Assembly: GCA_015499985.1 (NCBI GenBank)
Contig: JAAAUF010000107.1
Coordinates: forward strand, 7,483 to 42,858
Origin: Haplosporangium gracile
Taxonomy: Eukaryota; Mortierellomycota; Mortierellomycetes; Mortierellales; Mortierellaceae
Reading direction: 5' to 3'
Length of the DNA stretch: 35,376 bases
Below the pieces are notes generated by a model, which was not told the origin of the DNA, searched no databases, and saw nothing but the letters and a program-made list of their open reading frames with translations. A program made the position numbers and the translations under genes. Shown in pieces: positions 1-12,000 of this stretch (position 1 is its first letter; each line of letters begins with the position of its first letter).

Positions 1-168
1 AAAAAAAAAAAAAGGAGTTGAACTTTCGCGCGACTCCATCTCTGATCAGGAGTTCAAACTTCGGAGCAATTGAATTTTTTTTTTTTTTGTTTGCCCTATT
101 TCAACCTCTTGCCCCTGTAATTTTCATTTCTTTTTTATCATTTCACCATTTTTCTCTTCTTTTCTTTT

Positions 169-186
169 CACACACACACACACACA
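169..186. repeat. (CA)9 microsatellite in leader
   Basis: Nine uninterrupted CA units follow a TTC/TTTC-rich tract about 50 bases before the start codon of the MCP1-like gene. It probably lies in that gene's 5' leader or core promoter. Its length is expected to vary between strains. No function is claimed. Confidence 0.9.
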
Positions 187-238
187 CCCTTCGCACACTT
201 CTCCACCCACCCCAAACACCAAATACAACGAACAAAAG

Positions 239-1928
239 ATGGCTTCCGCATCTCCGCTGGAGCCATACAACGTCTGGGAAGACGTCGCATCGACAAAGAA
301 CATCACACTGAGTAACATCGATACTGACGATAACGACTCCACTATCACTACAGCAACCACGACCAGCAACCACAGCAGCAACAATGGAGGGTCGCCACCG
401 CGGTATAGCGTGCAGACGATTCGGCAGAAGAAGGGGCGGCAGTTAGTGTCGACTATGATGGGCGCTGATGATGGCGATGATAGTAAGGGTAGCAACGGTA
501 GTGTGGGAGTGCTGGGAGGGGGTTTGTTCCCGACGGCGACTGTTGAGGAGACGACTGAGGAGATGAATGGAAGAGAGAGTCAGAAGACTACGACGACGAC
601 GACTACTAGGACTACAACGACCAGTTCTTCATCCGGCAGACCATCCACCCCTACCGCCAGTGGAGCTGATATACAAACAAGTGCAGCCGGCTCTGCTTCC
701 GGAGGGCAGGTCGGACTCACCAAGGCGCCTCTCGGAGGAAGCGGAGGAACAGGTGGGAGAGGAGGATTCCCGTCGGTGGGACTGTATCAGGGTATTGGTC
801 GAGTGCAGGCGTTCTCAGCGATGGCGTTTAGTACTTTTGCGGTAATCCATTTGGTTCCTCCAGTGCTGGCGTCCGTAGGAGGGGTCGAATTGGCGAATAA
901 GGCTTTGCTCTGGGGCCGCGTCTATTATCAGGTACAGTCCTTATCACTGTTGGAAGAAGGAAATGTTGGTTGTAATTGAACGGCTTTCGATTTGGTGGTT
1001 TGCTCGGAGGTTCGAGGTTCGGAGGGGAGGGGGGGGACATGGGCGAGATTGAGATTGTGAGAAGATTTTTTTGTCTGTTTGGATACTCTATGTGTTTTGC
1101 TGACCTGCGTATTTGTTTTGTTTGTTTTCTTGTCCGTTTTTTTTTCTCACACGCGCATCCTCCGACGCCTTTCGTTTGTGTATCGTTGGTTTGTTTTATC
1201 TACTCATTTTGTAATGATAATAGACGTATGGACTGGAGCAGGTGCTGGTGTCAGGGTCGTTGTTGGTTCACTTGGGAGCAGGATTCTGTAAAGCTGTAAT
1301 TCGCATGGTCTGGAAAGTCAAGTCTTACTACTCCGGCTCTTCTTCAACAACCTCAAGAGCTATCGAGGAAGGAGATGCAGGTGATGCGGCTACTACTAAG
1401 GAACGGTTCACCATGACCAACGCTTGTGGCTCTACCACCTCTACGACTACCATGACCAAAACTACAAGCACAAAGACTTCTGTTACAGGAGGAGGAAGTG
1501 GAGGATCAGCAAGCGCGCCAGGATTGTTCCCCTACCACCGTCTGGCGGGCTGGATCCTCACCCCCATGGTGATCGCCCACATGAACGTCATGCGACTCGC
1601 ACCACTCGAAGTCCTGGGCGACTCGTCCATGATCGATTACTCCTTCGTCACTTACCTCCGTCGGATTGGGCGATCGGGGCCGTATGTCTTGCTGGTGGGA
1701 CTGTTGGCGTACCATATGTTTGGAGGTATGCCTGTGGCGTTTAATATGCTTTTGCCCAAGGGGAGTCCAAAGAGGGTGAAGGTTCAGGAGTTGATGAGAT
1801 CGAGGAAGTTGAGGGGGGCTCTTGCGGCGGTTGTGGTGGGGCTTGTTACGGTTGGGACTGGAAGGATTATGTTTGCGAAGGGGCCTATTCCTCTGAGTCG
1901 TGTTTATCTTTCGCTTTTGGATTTGTAG
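239..1928 (+). CDS. MCP1-like multi-pass membrane protein (DUF1691 family)
   Basis: Two exons, 239-931 and 1224-1928, are joined in phase 0 and give 465 residues. Residues 1-185 are low-complexity (Ser/Thr/Gly-rich, with a poly-Thr run). About five hydrophobic segments follow, near 189-215, 238-260, 338-355, 383-408 and 429-448. The conserved-looking pieces are RVQAFSAMAFSTFAVIHL, LLVHLGAGFCKAVIRM and LLAYHMFGGMPVAFNML. His and Gly recur within the helices in the pattern I associate with the MCP1 transmembrane domain. A 67-residue Thr/Ser/Gly insertion (268-334) separates the two halves. Yeast Mcp1 is a mitochondrial outer-membrane protein that recruits the lipid-transfer protein Vps13; a mitochondrial role here is inferred. 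The 292-base intron is long for this window. A second in-frame acceptor lies 18 bases downstream (exon from 1242). I prefer 1224 because it yields TYGLEQ ahead of the helix, like the 'LEP' of relatives. The family call comes from memory of its pattern, so I hold it moderately. Confidence 0.72.
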
Positions 1929-1975
1929 TTGAGGAATGTGGAGGAGATGGGGACTGGCTTTTTCTTTTTTTTTGA

Positions 1976-1981
1976 AATAAA
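1976..1981 (+). terminator. AATAAA polyadenylation signal of the MCP1-like gene
   Basis: A canonical AATAAA lies 48 bases after the stop codon at 1928 and only 118 bases before the next start codon (2100). The spacing suits 3'-end formation of a compact gene. No cleavage site can be defined from sequence alone. Confidence 0.5.
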
Positions 1982-2099
1982 ATACTGCATTTGATACCAG
2001 CTTTGCCTCTCTTTTTTTTTTTTTTTTTTTCAAAAACTAATCACAAACGAACATCAGGAGAATCACCTCTCTCGCAAGACGACAAACTAATCAACAGCC

Positions 2100-3598
2100 A
2101 TGGCCGAATACAAAGGTACACGACAAGCAGCTACGCCTCCCTTGTCTCTCACAGGACGCCATCTACTTTAAGCAAACAAGAAAGAGAAAACAATGAGCAG
2201 CAAATGCAGACCTGGAAGAAGAAAGAAACAGTACTTGGCATGAACATCAAGAGGAATCTCACGGCCATGTAACTCATGCCTCCCCCCCAAAACCCTTCAC
2301 CTAATAGGTACTTCACAAGAAGGTGCACGCCACCAAAAGCTCGAAAAGGCGCGCGAAAAAATGATGCAAGATTTCGAACAACAACGGATCCAGATCGCCA
2401 AAGACCACGAGGTGAAAGCCGCGGCGGACAAGTTTGTGGTGCAGCATTCGAATGTGGAGGAGGCGTTGAAGCAATCAACGATTGGTTTGGTTCATTTGAA
2501 GGATTTTCAGAAGGTTCGCTTGGAGTTGGAGGAGTTGAAGAAGCGGGAGGCTGCGCAGACTAATAAGCTGTAAGTCAGTGGTTGTTTTTTTTATTTCTGT
2601 TGTTGGACATATTTTTTTTTTTTTTTCATGAGGAAGGAATGGATAAGATGCTGTTTTGCTTGAAGGATGTTACTTGTTACAATAACCAATTACTGACTAT
2701 TGTACATATTGTTGATGTGGGTCTTATTCATAATAGGCAGGAGAGGGTGGTGAAGAAGAAGGCAAAGAAGGTGATCTCCAAGCTCTCATTCGCGGACGAC
2801 GAGGAGGAAGAGTCCTCAGCGGCATCATCACCCAAGGACATTAAAGGAAAGAAGCGTGCCCAGGACAACGATGACTCTAATAACAGCGATGACAAACCAC
2901 CAACACCACCAACAGAACCAGTAATGAAGAAATCAAAGTTTGGCAAGGACCCCAATATCGACACGAGTTTCTTGCCTGATCGGGAGCGTGAGGAGGAAGA
3001 GCGCCGGGTGAGGGAGGAACTTCGTCAGGAGTGGTTGGCGAAACAGCAAAAGATCAAGAATGAAACGATCCAGATTACTTATTCTTACTGGGATGGCTCT
3101 GGACACCGCAAGGAAGTTGAGGTAAGATAGCCTTCTTTTTGTTATTTGGTACAAGGCAGTTGGTCAACAACAGGAGACAGAGAAATATCTTACTCACTCG
3201 TTCTTTTCCCTATCCTTGGAAAATAGTGCAAGAAGGGAGATACGATTGCACAGTTCCTGGAGAAATGCCGACAACAGTTCCAACAGCTTCGCGGAGTGAG
3301 CATCGACAACATGATGTACGTCAAGGAGGATCTGATCATCCCTCACCACTACACTTTTTACGATTTTATCATCAACAAAGCTCGTGGCAAGTCGGGACCC
3401 TTGTTCAGTTTTGATGTCCATGAGGATATTCGATTGACAAACGACGCTGGTGTGGAGAAGGATGAGTCTCACGCGGGAAAGGTTGTTGAGAGATCGTATT
3501 ATGAGAGGAATAAGCATATTTTCCCGTTGTCCAGGTTTGAGATTTATGATCCGGAGAAGTCGTATGGCAAGTACTCGATTAAGGGCAACGCTAAATAG
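2100..3598 (+). CDS. FAM50/XAP5 family nuclear protein
   Basis: Four exons, 2100-2115, 2308-2569, 2737-3121 and 3227-3598, give 344 residues with all phases consistent. The first coding exon is only 16 bases and encodes MAEYK plus one base; splicing produces [19 protein letters not shown], the typical XAP5 start. A charged coiled-coil region follows, then an acidic Ser-rich stretch with [13 protein letters not shown]. The C-terminal XAP5 domain is nearly textbook: [87 protein letters not shown] and [17 protein letters not shown]. Length matches human FAM50A (about 340). Family members are nuclear proteins found with spliceosomal C complexes and linked to alternative splicing; plant XCT is a homologue. 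It lies 171 bases behind the MCP1-like gene, so its promoter must be short or overlap that gene's 3' end. Nothing in it looks broken. Confidence 0.95.
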
Positions 3599-3693
3599 GA
3601 CTGAGGAGGCAATGAAGGATTGGCTTGGTGCGTTGGGATGTTGGAGGTGGGGAGTACCATGTCCTTCGCATCAAGACAATTGCAGGAACGAGT

Positions 3694-3699
3694 AATAAA
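3694..3699 (+). terminator. AATAAA polyadenylation signal of the XAP5 gene
   Basis: A canonical AATAAA lies 96 bases after the stop codon at 3598, within the range expected for a fungal 3' UTR. It is supported by position only. Confidence 0.5.
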
Positions 3700-4357
3700 T
3701 AGCATAACATTTCACAATTCGTTCGTACTTTGTCAAATTTGTGAAGATTTGCATGCAAGGTCCGCGATGGGCGTGACACGTTTAGTTTTTGAATCATTTT
3801 CTTCCACCTACCACCACCAACTTTTTCCAGAATGAGATATGCATCTTCACGCCGGCCATCATTGGCGGTGGACCATGGGGGCGGGATGATGAGGATGGTG
3901 ACTATCTGCTATCGTGTCCTCATGCTCTCATGACACTTGCCACTCCAGGCTGCATTCCTTCTCCCAGCACGTCCCAAGACGGTTTGTTTTTCTCTTCTCT
4001 TCAGCCTATCTCATCCATCCTGTTTCCGGAACCCGCTCACCCGTTTGCGTTGTGTTCAACAAATCAATCTTTTCCTGCTATGGAATCCACCGTTTTCTTT
4101 GGCCATAACTGAGCTGGTAAGCTGGAGATGATAACAAAAAAAAACGTACTTCGCGCCTGTTCAGTGTCAGCATTATATTGCTTCCTCTCATTCCGTAAAA
4201 AAAGAAATGTAACACTCGAGCGCTCTAGCAGAGCCGGTAAGTTCTTCTCTCCAACTTTTTATTGTTAGAGAATGTTCTCATCTGAATTGTTGACCCGCTG
4301 TCAGGGTTTGCTGGAGACCATACAATCGCCTCGGTCTAGAATCAAAAGCAAAAAATG

Positions 4358-4373
4358 AAACGTAATTACGTTT
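4358..4373. promoter_or_regulatory. 16-bp perfect palindrome upstream of ureF
   Basis: AAACGTAATTACGTTT reads the same on both strands and lies 180 bases before the ureF start codon. It contains two ACGT cores, the kind of core bound by bZIP factors, arranged symmetrically around AATT. It could be a binding site for a dimeric regulator. The AT-rich surroundings make a chance palindrome possible. Confidence 0.35.
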
Positions 4374-4506
4374 TTATTTTCCTGCAATTTCGCTGGTGCC
4401 TGAACGAGCCAGTCTGCATATGTTTGAGAGTCTGCCGCTGGCACACGCAAAATTATTAGCCGAGCTTACTGGTCTCTGTTTGGGTCCCGACCATCCGACC
4501 AAACTT

Positions 4507-4513
4507 CTTATCT
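4507..4513 (-). promoter_or_regulatory. Candidate GATA-factor site (AGATAAG) upstream of ureF
   Basis: CTTATCT on + is AGATAAG on -, a full HGATAR match 40 bases before the ureF start. GATAA also occurs at 4130-4134. Fungal nitrogen-use genes are often controlled by GATA factors through such sites, so the position is suggestive for a urease accessory gene. A single short motif is weak evidence. Confidence 0.3.
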
Positions 4514-4552
4514 CCGACCGTTCACTTGTAGCATTCAATTCCTTCCGATTCC

Positions 4553-5619
4553 ATGACAAACGCATTCACAATGTCAACCGCCACCACTCCAATCATCCCT
4601 CTTCTAGACAACATCTCCTCACCACCAACCCCACTGTCGTCACATCTCAACACCACCACAGTCTCAACACCCACAGCCCCCTCCTGGCTTCTTTGGCAGT
4701 TCCTCGACTCTGCACTCCCCACTGGAGGATTCATCGCCTCCAACGGCCTCGAGGCCTTTGCCAAGCTCCACGCAGACGCCACTTCGCCCAAGGATGTCGA
4801 GGCTTATGTCAATTGGAGCGTCCATTCCTGTGGATACACCAACTTGCCGTTTGTCACCGCTGTCTGGAAATTAATCGATGAGTGGACTTTGAGGGACAGT
4901 CAGCTCAAGACAGAGAAGGGCAAGGCCAAGGCGATGAAGAGTGTGTTGCATCGGATCGGGAACATTGATCGGGAGTATGATGTGTTTATGAACAATGCTA
5001 TCCAGAACGCAGCCTCGAGGAAGCAAGGAGACGGAATTGTGATGATGGGAGTTAAATGCTTTGCGGATCAATTGAATCACAAGGCGTCTTCAAAGGCCAG
5101 GAGTAGGTTGTTGGAGCAAGAGGATGAGGAAGAGGAAGGGGAGGAGGAGAGTGAGTTGGGGCCGAACATTAGGATTCTGAAACCGTTCAAAGCGCTCTTG
5201 AGAAGTGAGGAGGTAGCTGGGCATTATCCGATTGCTTTTGCTATGATTGCCCGCCTGCTTGGCTTTGATCTCGGTAAGTTACTTTAAGCGAAAACAAGGC
5301 ATTGGTTTACTATCTGTCGTTCTTGATGTCTTGTTTGTTTTTACTTATTTATCGGCTCTTGTCGACCTTTTCAATAGCGACGACTCGATACCTACATTTG
5401 CATCTTCATGCGCGGACATTGTTGTCGTCGGCGATTCGATTGGCGCTGGTGGGACCGTTTCAGGCACAGCATATTATGACCCGATCGCAGGCCAAGGCAA
5501 GGTTTATCGATGCAAAGACGGCGGATCTGACGATTGAGGATGCAGCACAGACGTTCTTGCTGGGCGATATCTGTTCTGGTATCCACGGCCGACTCTGGAC
5601 TCGCCTCTTCAACAGTTAG
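4553..5619 (+). CDS. ureF: Urease accessory protein UreF
   Basis: Two exons, 4553-5273 and 5378-5619, joined in phase 1 (GATCTCG before GTAAGTT; TTTTCAATAG before the second exon), give 320 residues. UreF acts in the cytoplasm with UreD/UreH and UreG to deliver nickel to apo-urease, so the urease apoprotein gene should be elsewhere in this genome. Diagnostic segments are WQFLDSALPTGGFIASNGLE near residue 45, EVAGHYPIAFAMIARLLGFD just before the intron, LHARTLLSSAIRLALVGPFQ after it, and the C-terminal GIHGRLWTRLFNS ending of eukaryotic UreF proteins. An acidic EEDEEEEGEE-type insertion occurs near residue 190, a species-specific loop in an otherwise all-helical protein. The start could be this ATG or the in-frame ATG 18 bases later; both precede a low-complexity Thr/Ser-rich tail. 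Context with a nearby AGATAAG motif hints at nitrogen control. Confidence 0.94.
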
Positions 5620-6021
5620 ACGTTATGCAACCACGATTGAAACAAAAAAAAAATAATAGACAAATGAAGTTTATCCCGATGTGAGTGTGATTGTGTGCGA
5701 GTCACAGACTAGATTTGTTTGCCACCACATGGATTTTTGTGCCTCGTTTGTTTCTCGAGATCAATCAAGTCCAGGCTCTCCTCTTATTCTCCAATCATCA
5801 ACCGCGCGTCTGGCCTTGGTTCGTCTCCATCATCACAGGGGGGTCAAGGAAACAACAGGACGGGTCACTTCTTTTCGAAAAGTTACAACAGGACACACCT
5901 GTCGCTGAGGAACCGCAAGTCATCATCGTTATTACCATCTTCATAACTTTAATTGCCAGACAAACAACAACAGCAACAACAACAACAACATCAACAAAAC
6001 AACCAGCTCCCTGTCTATTGC
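5620..6021. other. Intergenic region and probable Rif1 leader
   Basis: No gene is seen. A CAA-rich tract at 5963-6000 is in frame with the Rif1 coding sequence but has no upstream ATG in that frame, only a TTG at 5953. I therefore treat it as 5' leader. A non-coding or tiny first coding exon within 5640-5950 cannot be excluded. An ATG at 5664 runs into a GTGAGT donor after 17 bases, but its phase does not match the later frame through the acceptor-like CCAG at 5959. Confidence 0.6.
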
Positions 6022-9000
6022 ATGGGAGCTCACATGGCAAAGGAACCGTTTACCACCAGCAACATATCGCCCTCAAAGCGACCCAGACCCAACTCTTCTA
6101 TTTTAGCAGCCGAAGGCGACCAGATTAATTCACCCCTGCCATCCATAACAGCTGGAACAACGAAAACAGCAACAGCAACAGCAACAGAAGAGCCAGGAAC
6201 AATAACGACAGTGCCAAAAGACACAGAGGTGATGGACGCCCGTACCCCTGCCACCACCAGCACAACACCCTCAGCAACAGTGGCAACCAAGGGTGAGCTA
6301 GAAACATTGCCTTCCTCTTCACAGTACCGAAAACCAAGCCCTACACGGAAATCCAGACAAGAGGAAGACTTGTCGTACCTGGAACGCCCCAAGATCCTTA
6401 TTCAGAACCATCCACCTCAAACGCCTCTCAACACGAGGTTTGCTCGACCTAACACAAGGAGGAATGCCTCGCCGGATACCAGACAGCTTGGCTTGCTTAA
6501 CAGGGAAACAAAGAGACGGAGGCAATCTGCAGGGTCTGAGGCTCGCACAAGTCCGTCGCGAGTTGAAGAGCATGGTGGAAGTGAAAGCGATGAGTTGTTC
6601 TCCGCAGACTCGATGGATGCGGTGGATAATCAGCAGGTCCAAGAACAGCAAGTTCACCCACAGGATATGGAGAATGTCAGAATGTCGGCTGGAGTAAATT
6701 TGATCCTGAAGGTGGCTTCAAACGGCGCAACATATAAGGATCGCTCCGCACCCCAAGAGCCATCAACACCTAGTCTGGTCGAAAGTATAGCTATGACGAC
6801 ATCCAATCCACCCAAGCGTATTCAGGAGGAGACTGCGCATGATAGCCCTAAGGATTCTACAAACACCTTTACCAACAATGTCGCCACCACAACGCAGCCT
6901 CGTGCCGCGACTGAGCTTACCACTGATCTCTTTCCAGTACGACCTTCGACTTCAATTGCTGGCACGGCTAAGGAGACTCGCGCAACCAACACAGACAGGG
7001 CTTCCCCAATGCCTGCTCAAGTAATATCAGTGATCCAGGCTTCGCCTAGTCGGCGTGTTGTATTTTCTCCCGACAAACAGGAATCTTGCCTCTCAATTCC
7101 CAACAACACAAATATCCAGAAGCCCAAAGGAATTCTCAAGACCACTGTCAAACCTGTCGGGAAACTCGACATGTCCAAGATGGTCATGCCTACCGAGGAA
7201 GAAATCGCCAACAACCGGCCGATCGTCAAGCGGAAACATAAACTCGTCCAAAAGTCCATCTCTGCTCGTATGATGGAATCTCGCATTACCAACAAAATGT
7301 CCAAACTTCCAGAGCACTCCTTCAGCGACTCTCCCTTCATTGGCAGCAGCAACTCGGCCCTTACATTTGCAGCCTCACCAGCCAAGGTTCTGGACCCCTT
7401 CATCAGAGAGTCAATCGAAAAATTGAAATTGCAAGATCTTGCCGTTCGCAAGGAGACATATGACTCGATGCTGGATATTCTCAGGACCTCTAAAGACAAA
7501 ACTTACTACGACGAGATTCAGGAATCGATAAGGCCTCTCACTGCGCGCATCTTGATTGACCTTGACCATGGCAACACTGAGACAGTCGTGTAGGTTGCTA
7601 TTTGTTTTGAAGTTGTGAATTGCGCGTTGTCGCAACTGATTCGGGAATCGACACTGAAGGATTTTACTGACGCGTGCTTTTAACTTCCTCTCGATTCTCA
7701 GGACGCTCTCAGTTTATAGATGTCTGGCTTTCTTGTTCTTTGAACGCCCCATCGCTCAATTATTTACAGGTACAAGATGTTATTCTTCAAGGCGTTCATA
7801 AGTGCGTGCATGGATAGGAATTTACGCATAGCTTACCATATCTTTTGCTCTTCTGCACTTAGCTAATGAAGTGGACCGCCTCCTCAAATTTGTCCTCCGT
7901 GTCGCCAACACAAGCGACAACAAGGTATTAGGAGCTTTGTCGCGATGATCCTGGAAGCTCGACATTCTACCTATTTATCTGTTTGAATTTATGCTAACTA
8001 TTTCTTCATCTGTGTTGTAGACGCTGGTTAACGTATCTCTCTGTTGCCTTGGAACGTGCATGGTGCCGATGAAGATTTTGACGCCTTATTGCGAGCAGAT
8101 TATTCAAAGCATCGCCAACCACTTAAACTCCCGACTGAACTCGACAAGTGCTACAAACGAGGGCATCTTGGTAGGTGGTCGTATGATGTGAACCCAATGA
8201 AACTTGTACTTGAGTCATGGACCATATCTCATTCTCGTATGACATCCGTGGATGGTTTAGAACTTGCTCGCGTTCCTGATCAACCACCCAGAGGAGATTG
8301 TACCAAGCGCACAGGTCTGGCTGCCTTCGCTGTTACTCCTCCTTGTTCACGATGTCCCGGGAATTCGAAAGAAGGCACTAGAGAGTGTTCAAGCTCTCAT
8401 CCCCACGTTTCTCCAGACGGATGATAACCGTCTTCGGATGGCGGCGATCTCGTTCATGAATGAGCACGGCGAGAGATTCGTCCAGAAGCTGGACGAGGAG
8501 CATCTCAAGCCTTCCCACGGTATGTTTTGAAGAATATCTGTAAAGGACCATTTGCCTTGTGTGTGACTTATTCTAATATGTTTCTTCTTTCTCACTTCTT
8601 CCTCAGAGGTTTTCGCTCTTAGAGTTTGGGGTACAGTGGTGATTGTCTTGGGCAAGGATTTGCACCGCCATCCCGTGCTTAACCCAATGCTGAAAATTGT
8701 AGAGGTATGACCAACGCCATGTTCTCCTCCGAAGCATTGCTTCAAATGACGGCTATATGTGTAGCAGTTACTAATTTTCTACCACTATCTTGTTTTTGAA
8801 CCACAGATTGCCTTTAACCGAGGCATAAATAAGAACACTGACGCCAAGATCACTGCGTTCAAGGCGTGGACGTAAGTCATCTCATCGACGCATTGGTACT
8901 TTTGGCCTGACTGATATCAATACATTCAGAGTTGCTAACGCGCCCACTTTCGTGTCGTAAAACGCTAGGCGCCTTATCTACAACTTTTCGCGGGGTGGTC

Positions 9001-12000
9001 ATCTTCACGCTGAAAAGACTCGCAAGCTGATTTTCCGGCCTATCGCAAAAGGGTAAGTACCTTTCGCCTTGATGTGGTAGTTGTAACTGTATGTTTTAGA
9101 TGCGCAGGGGTACTTATCATCGGCAGTATTGATTTTCATTCTAGTTTGGGATCACTTAACCACAACCGCACTCGACTTGCCGCTACAAATGCATGGATGG
9201 CGTTGGTGTATGGCCTGGGACCCGAATTAGTCAAGGTAGGCGACAGGCTGTAGACGTATTGAAAAGAAACTATGTCAAGTACGATCTGGGAACTAAATGA
9301 TATCTTCTCTTCTTTGTGGATATTTAGAATGCCGACGAGGTCTTCTTCCCCATTGTTCGACCTTTAGTCACGGATGAGTCTGAGCATATTCGCGATCTTA
9401 TCTTGAGACTCTTCACAGCCATGTTCAGCAACTCTGGCGGGGCCGGTAGGTGTCATTTAAACAACATTCGCTAGGTTTTCGATGATTTCTGCGCATATCA
9501 TATCCGATACTCATCACGATGACACTTGTTCTATTTTATTACATATTTAGAACTCCTGGAGGGCTCACAGTTTATTGCACCAGGATCGATATCGTTTTCA
9601 GACTTGGGAATGGCAGAGGCGCATTGGGTGCGAACAAAGCTTTTGGATGAGAGTCTCGAATGTCTTTTCTTGACAATGCATCTTCAGCATAAAATTACCG
9701 ATGCCAGTCGAGACGAATGGCGCCTGAGCAGTATCACTGGACTGCCCTTCCTCACCCAGCCGTGTTCAAGACTCTGGGAGAGTATCGTCAGGGCTATGCG
9801 GGACATCAACCTGCATGAAAAAGGTACAGTGCACACTATATTCAAATCTTCAGCAAATCAGTAAGGTTCTTGGTCGATGGTTTCTAATACATCTTCGCTT
9901 TGTATCTTTATCTGTTATAGGTTTGAAGGCGACAGATGAGGCAGAACGTGCAGTATCATCGCTGTTGTACTTTATTGAAAGGGTCACAAAGTCGAACCCC
10001 TCGACTCTTGTTCCCGGTGATTGGCTTGATCGGGAGAACGAGGACGTCAAAAAGCTACTAGCTGATCCTGAGAAAGCAGGATATATTATTCGCGCAGACA
10101 TTGTTCACTACCTCTACACGGGTCTCACTGAGATCATGTCTGTCAAAACTCTTGTTGCTACGCGCTATAAGGTACAAGATACGATGCATGCGAATATTTT
10201 TGGCGCTCTGCAGCAGGACTCTACCAATACAGCACCACCCACAAAGATTACTCAAGTGGTGGAACTTAGAGATGTCAGCATGTCACCTATGGGTAAGCAA
10301 ACTCGTGGACATCAATCTGACATTTACATATTTTTTGGGTAAGAGACATATTATTAACATTCTCTTTGTTTGCTTTCGTGATATAGAATTCATTCTCAAG
10401 TGCTGGTTAGCTTTGGGCGAGTCGGTCCAGAGTACTCACTTTGAGTCTTCATTCTGGCAGGCAACCTCGACTCTTGTTGACTGGTCAGCAAGTAGTCTTC
10501 AAGCACTGCGAGCACTCTACAGATGTATTGGTCATTTGGATGACATCAAGGCCAAGAGGCAGACAACTAGCACTGCGGTCTGGCCTACAGTGTCGCATGG
10601 CCCTATCTCTCCACTGGCTTTCCGCGATTTTGAGATCAAGTACTGGTCTATTGTTGGTAGGTTATTTTAGGACACACGATGTACTTTGCATACACTGATG
10701 GAACTTTAATGTAAGATGTAGGCTAACAACGCAAATCAGCTGTGCGACTGTCAAGTTCTATTAGTACTGTTAACGAAATCACTGAAGCTCATTCCCCTGG
10801 CGCAAATTCGGGATACGAAGACTTGTTCATTGTGCTGTTATACCCTCTCAGCATCCTTCGTGGACTGAGAAAAGACAAGAACGAGAACCTGCAGGACGAT
10901 CACAGCCAACGAACACACGAGAGTGGAGACAAAGAAATTTTGAGGCATGAGGCTCTGTTTCTGGAGAAACGCACACAGATCTGCTTGCCCGTGTGGACCA
11001 CCCTGGTCAGAAACTTTTACAGGATTGCTCAGCACAAGCGTGGACGAGCCAATGCTGTTTTGAATGCTCTCGCCACTCGGCTTGAGAAGTGCTATGACTT
11101 CAGCGTGCCTTACGTCTGGTAAGCATCAATCCTCCCTTTTTGACGAAGCTGTAAAGTACATAAGTATGACTACTAACATGTCGGTTCGTTGGTTTCATTT
11201 GCAAAATAGGATGCAGCCGATGAGCGTCAGCTTCACAAGTATTCTCGTGGACACTATGATCTTGGCGGATCCCAAGGCTGCTCTCAACACTTCTTTAGGA
11301 CGTGGTGCCTACTATGGTCTTGATTCATCAAAATCGCAACCCAAGCAGTAAGTGCTGTGGCTGTTATCGTTTTCCAGACGCGGGTTGTCGCAATGGTCTT
11401 GGATACTCACTGTTCTTTGTTATATTCTGCTACTGAAAATTAGAAGCGTGGAGTTTGTAGATGGCGTGTTGAACGTTTGCCTGATGTTGGTAAAGCAAGC
11501 CTACAGGGGTATTCAGCTTACCAAGGACTTGGAGAAAGATCCTACCAAGATCCCAGATATGCAGGAATCTGCCATTCTGTTGCTGGAAAAGGTGATCAAC
11601 AAGGCGCCCACATCGCTCGTCATGCAGTGGATCCAACATCTACAAATGGCGATATTGCTCTGGCTGGCTGACTCTGGACATGCCATTAGAGACTTGCCCA
11701 AGGAAACCCGGCAAGCGTATCAGACACGACTTGATATTCTCTGGAACGACTGTATCTTGCACCGGTTACAGAGCTATGGCGCAGAGAATAAGGAGACCGG
11801 AGCAACTTCAGGCTTTGGATCTGTCATGGCACCTCCCTCAACGACCATTCGAGGTGCGTATGATCGTGCGCTGGTCACCCGCAGCTCAGGATCAGGGACA
11901 GGGTCGAAGTCTGCGGCGGGAGCAGGTTTGCTGTCAAGATCGTCATCGTCGACATCTCTCTCAGAAGCTCGTGGCAAAGCAGCGGCGGGACCATTTTCGT

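Larger units (their letters stand above)
3599..4552. other. Intergenic region between the XAP5 and ureF genes
   Basis: No reading frame here looks coding; the open frames are short, overlap each other and have no conserved motif. It holds the XAP5 3' end with its polyadenylation signal, pyrimidine-rich stretches and the presumed ureF promoter. The promoter part contains a 16-bp palindrome and two GATA motifs (GATAA at 4130-4134 and the AGATAAG complement at 4507-4513). No TATA box stands out. Confidence 0.7.

Noticed and set aside
124..495. Antisense open frames over the MCP1-like gene and many other genes
   Set aside because: They mirror low-complexity coding sequence on the other strand and have no motifs or splice structure of their own.
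5953..6021. Start of the Rif1 coding frame at a TTG, adding a Gln-rich N-terminal stretch
   Set aside because: Nuclear fungal genes start at ATG with few exceptions. The CAA tract fits a leader, and the first in-frame ATG is at 6022.
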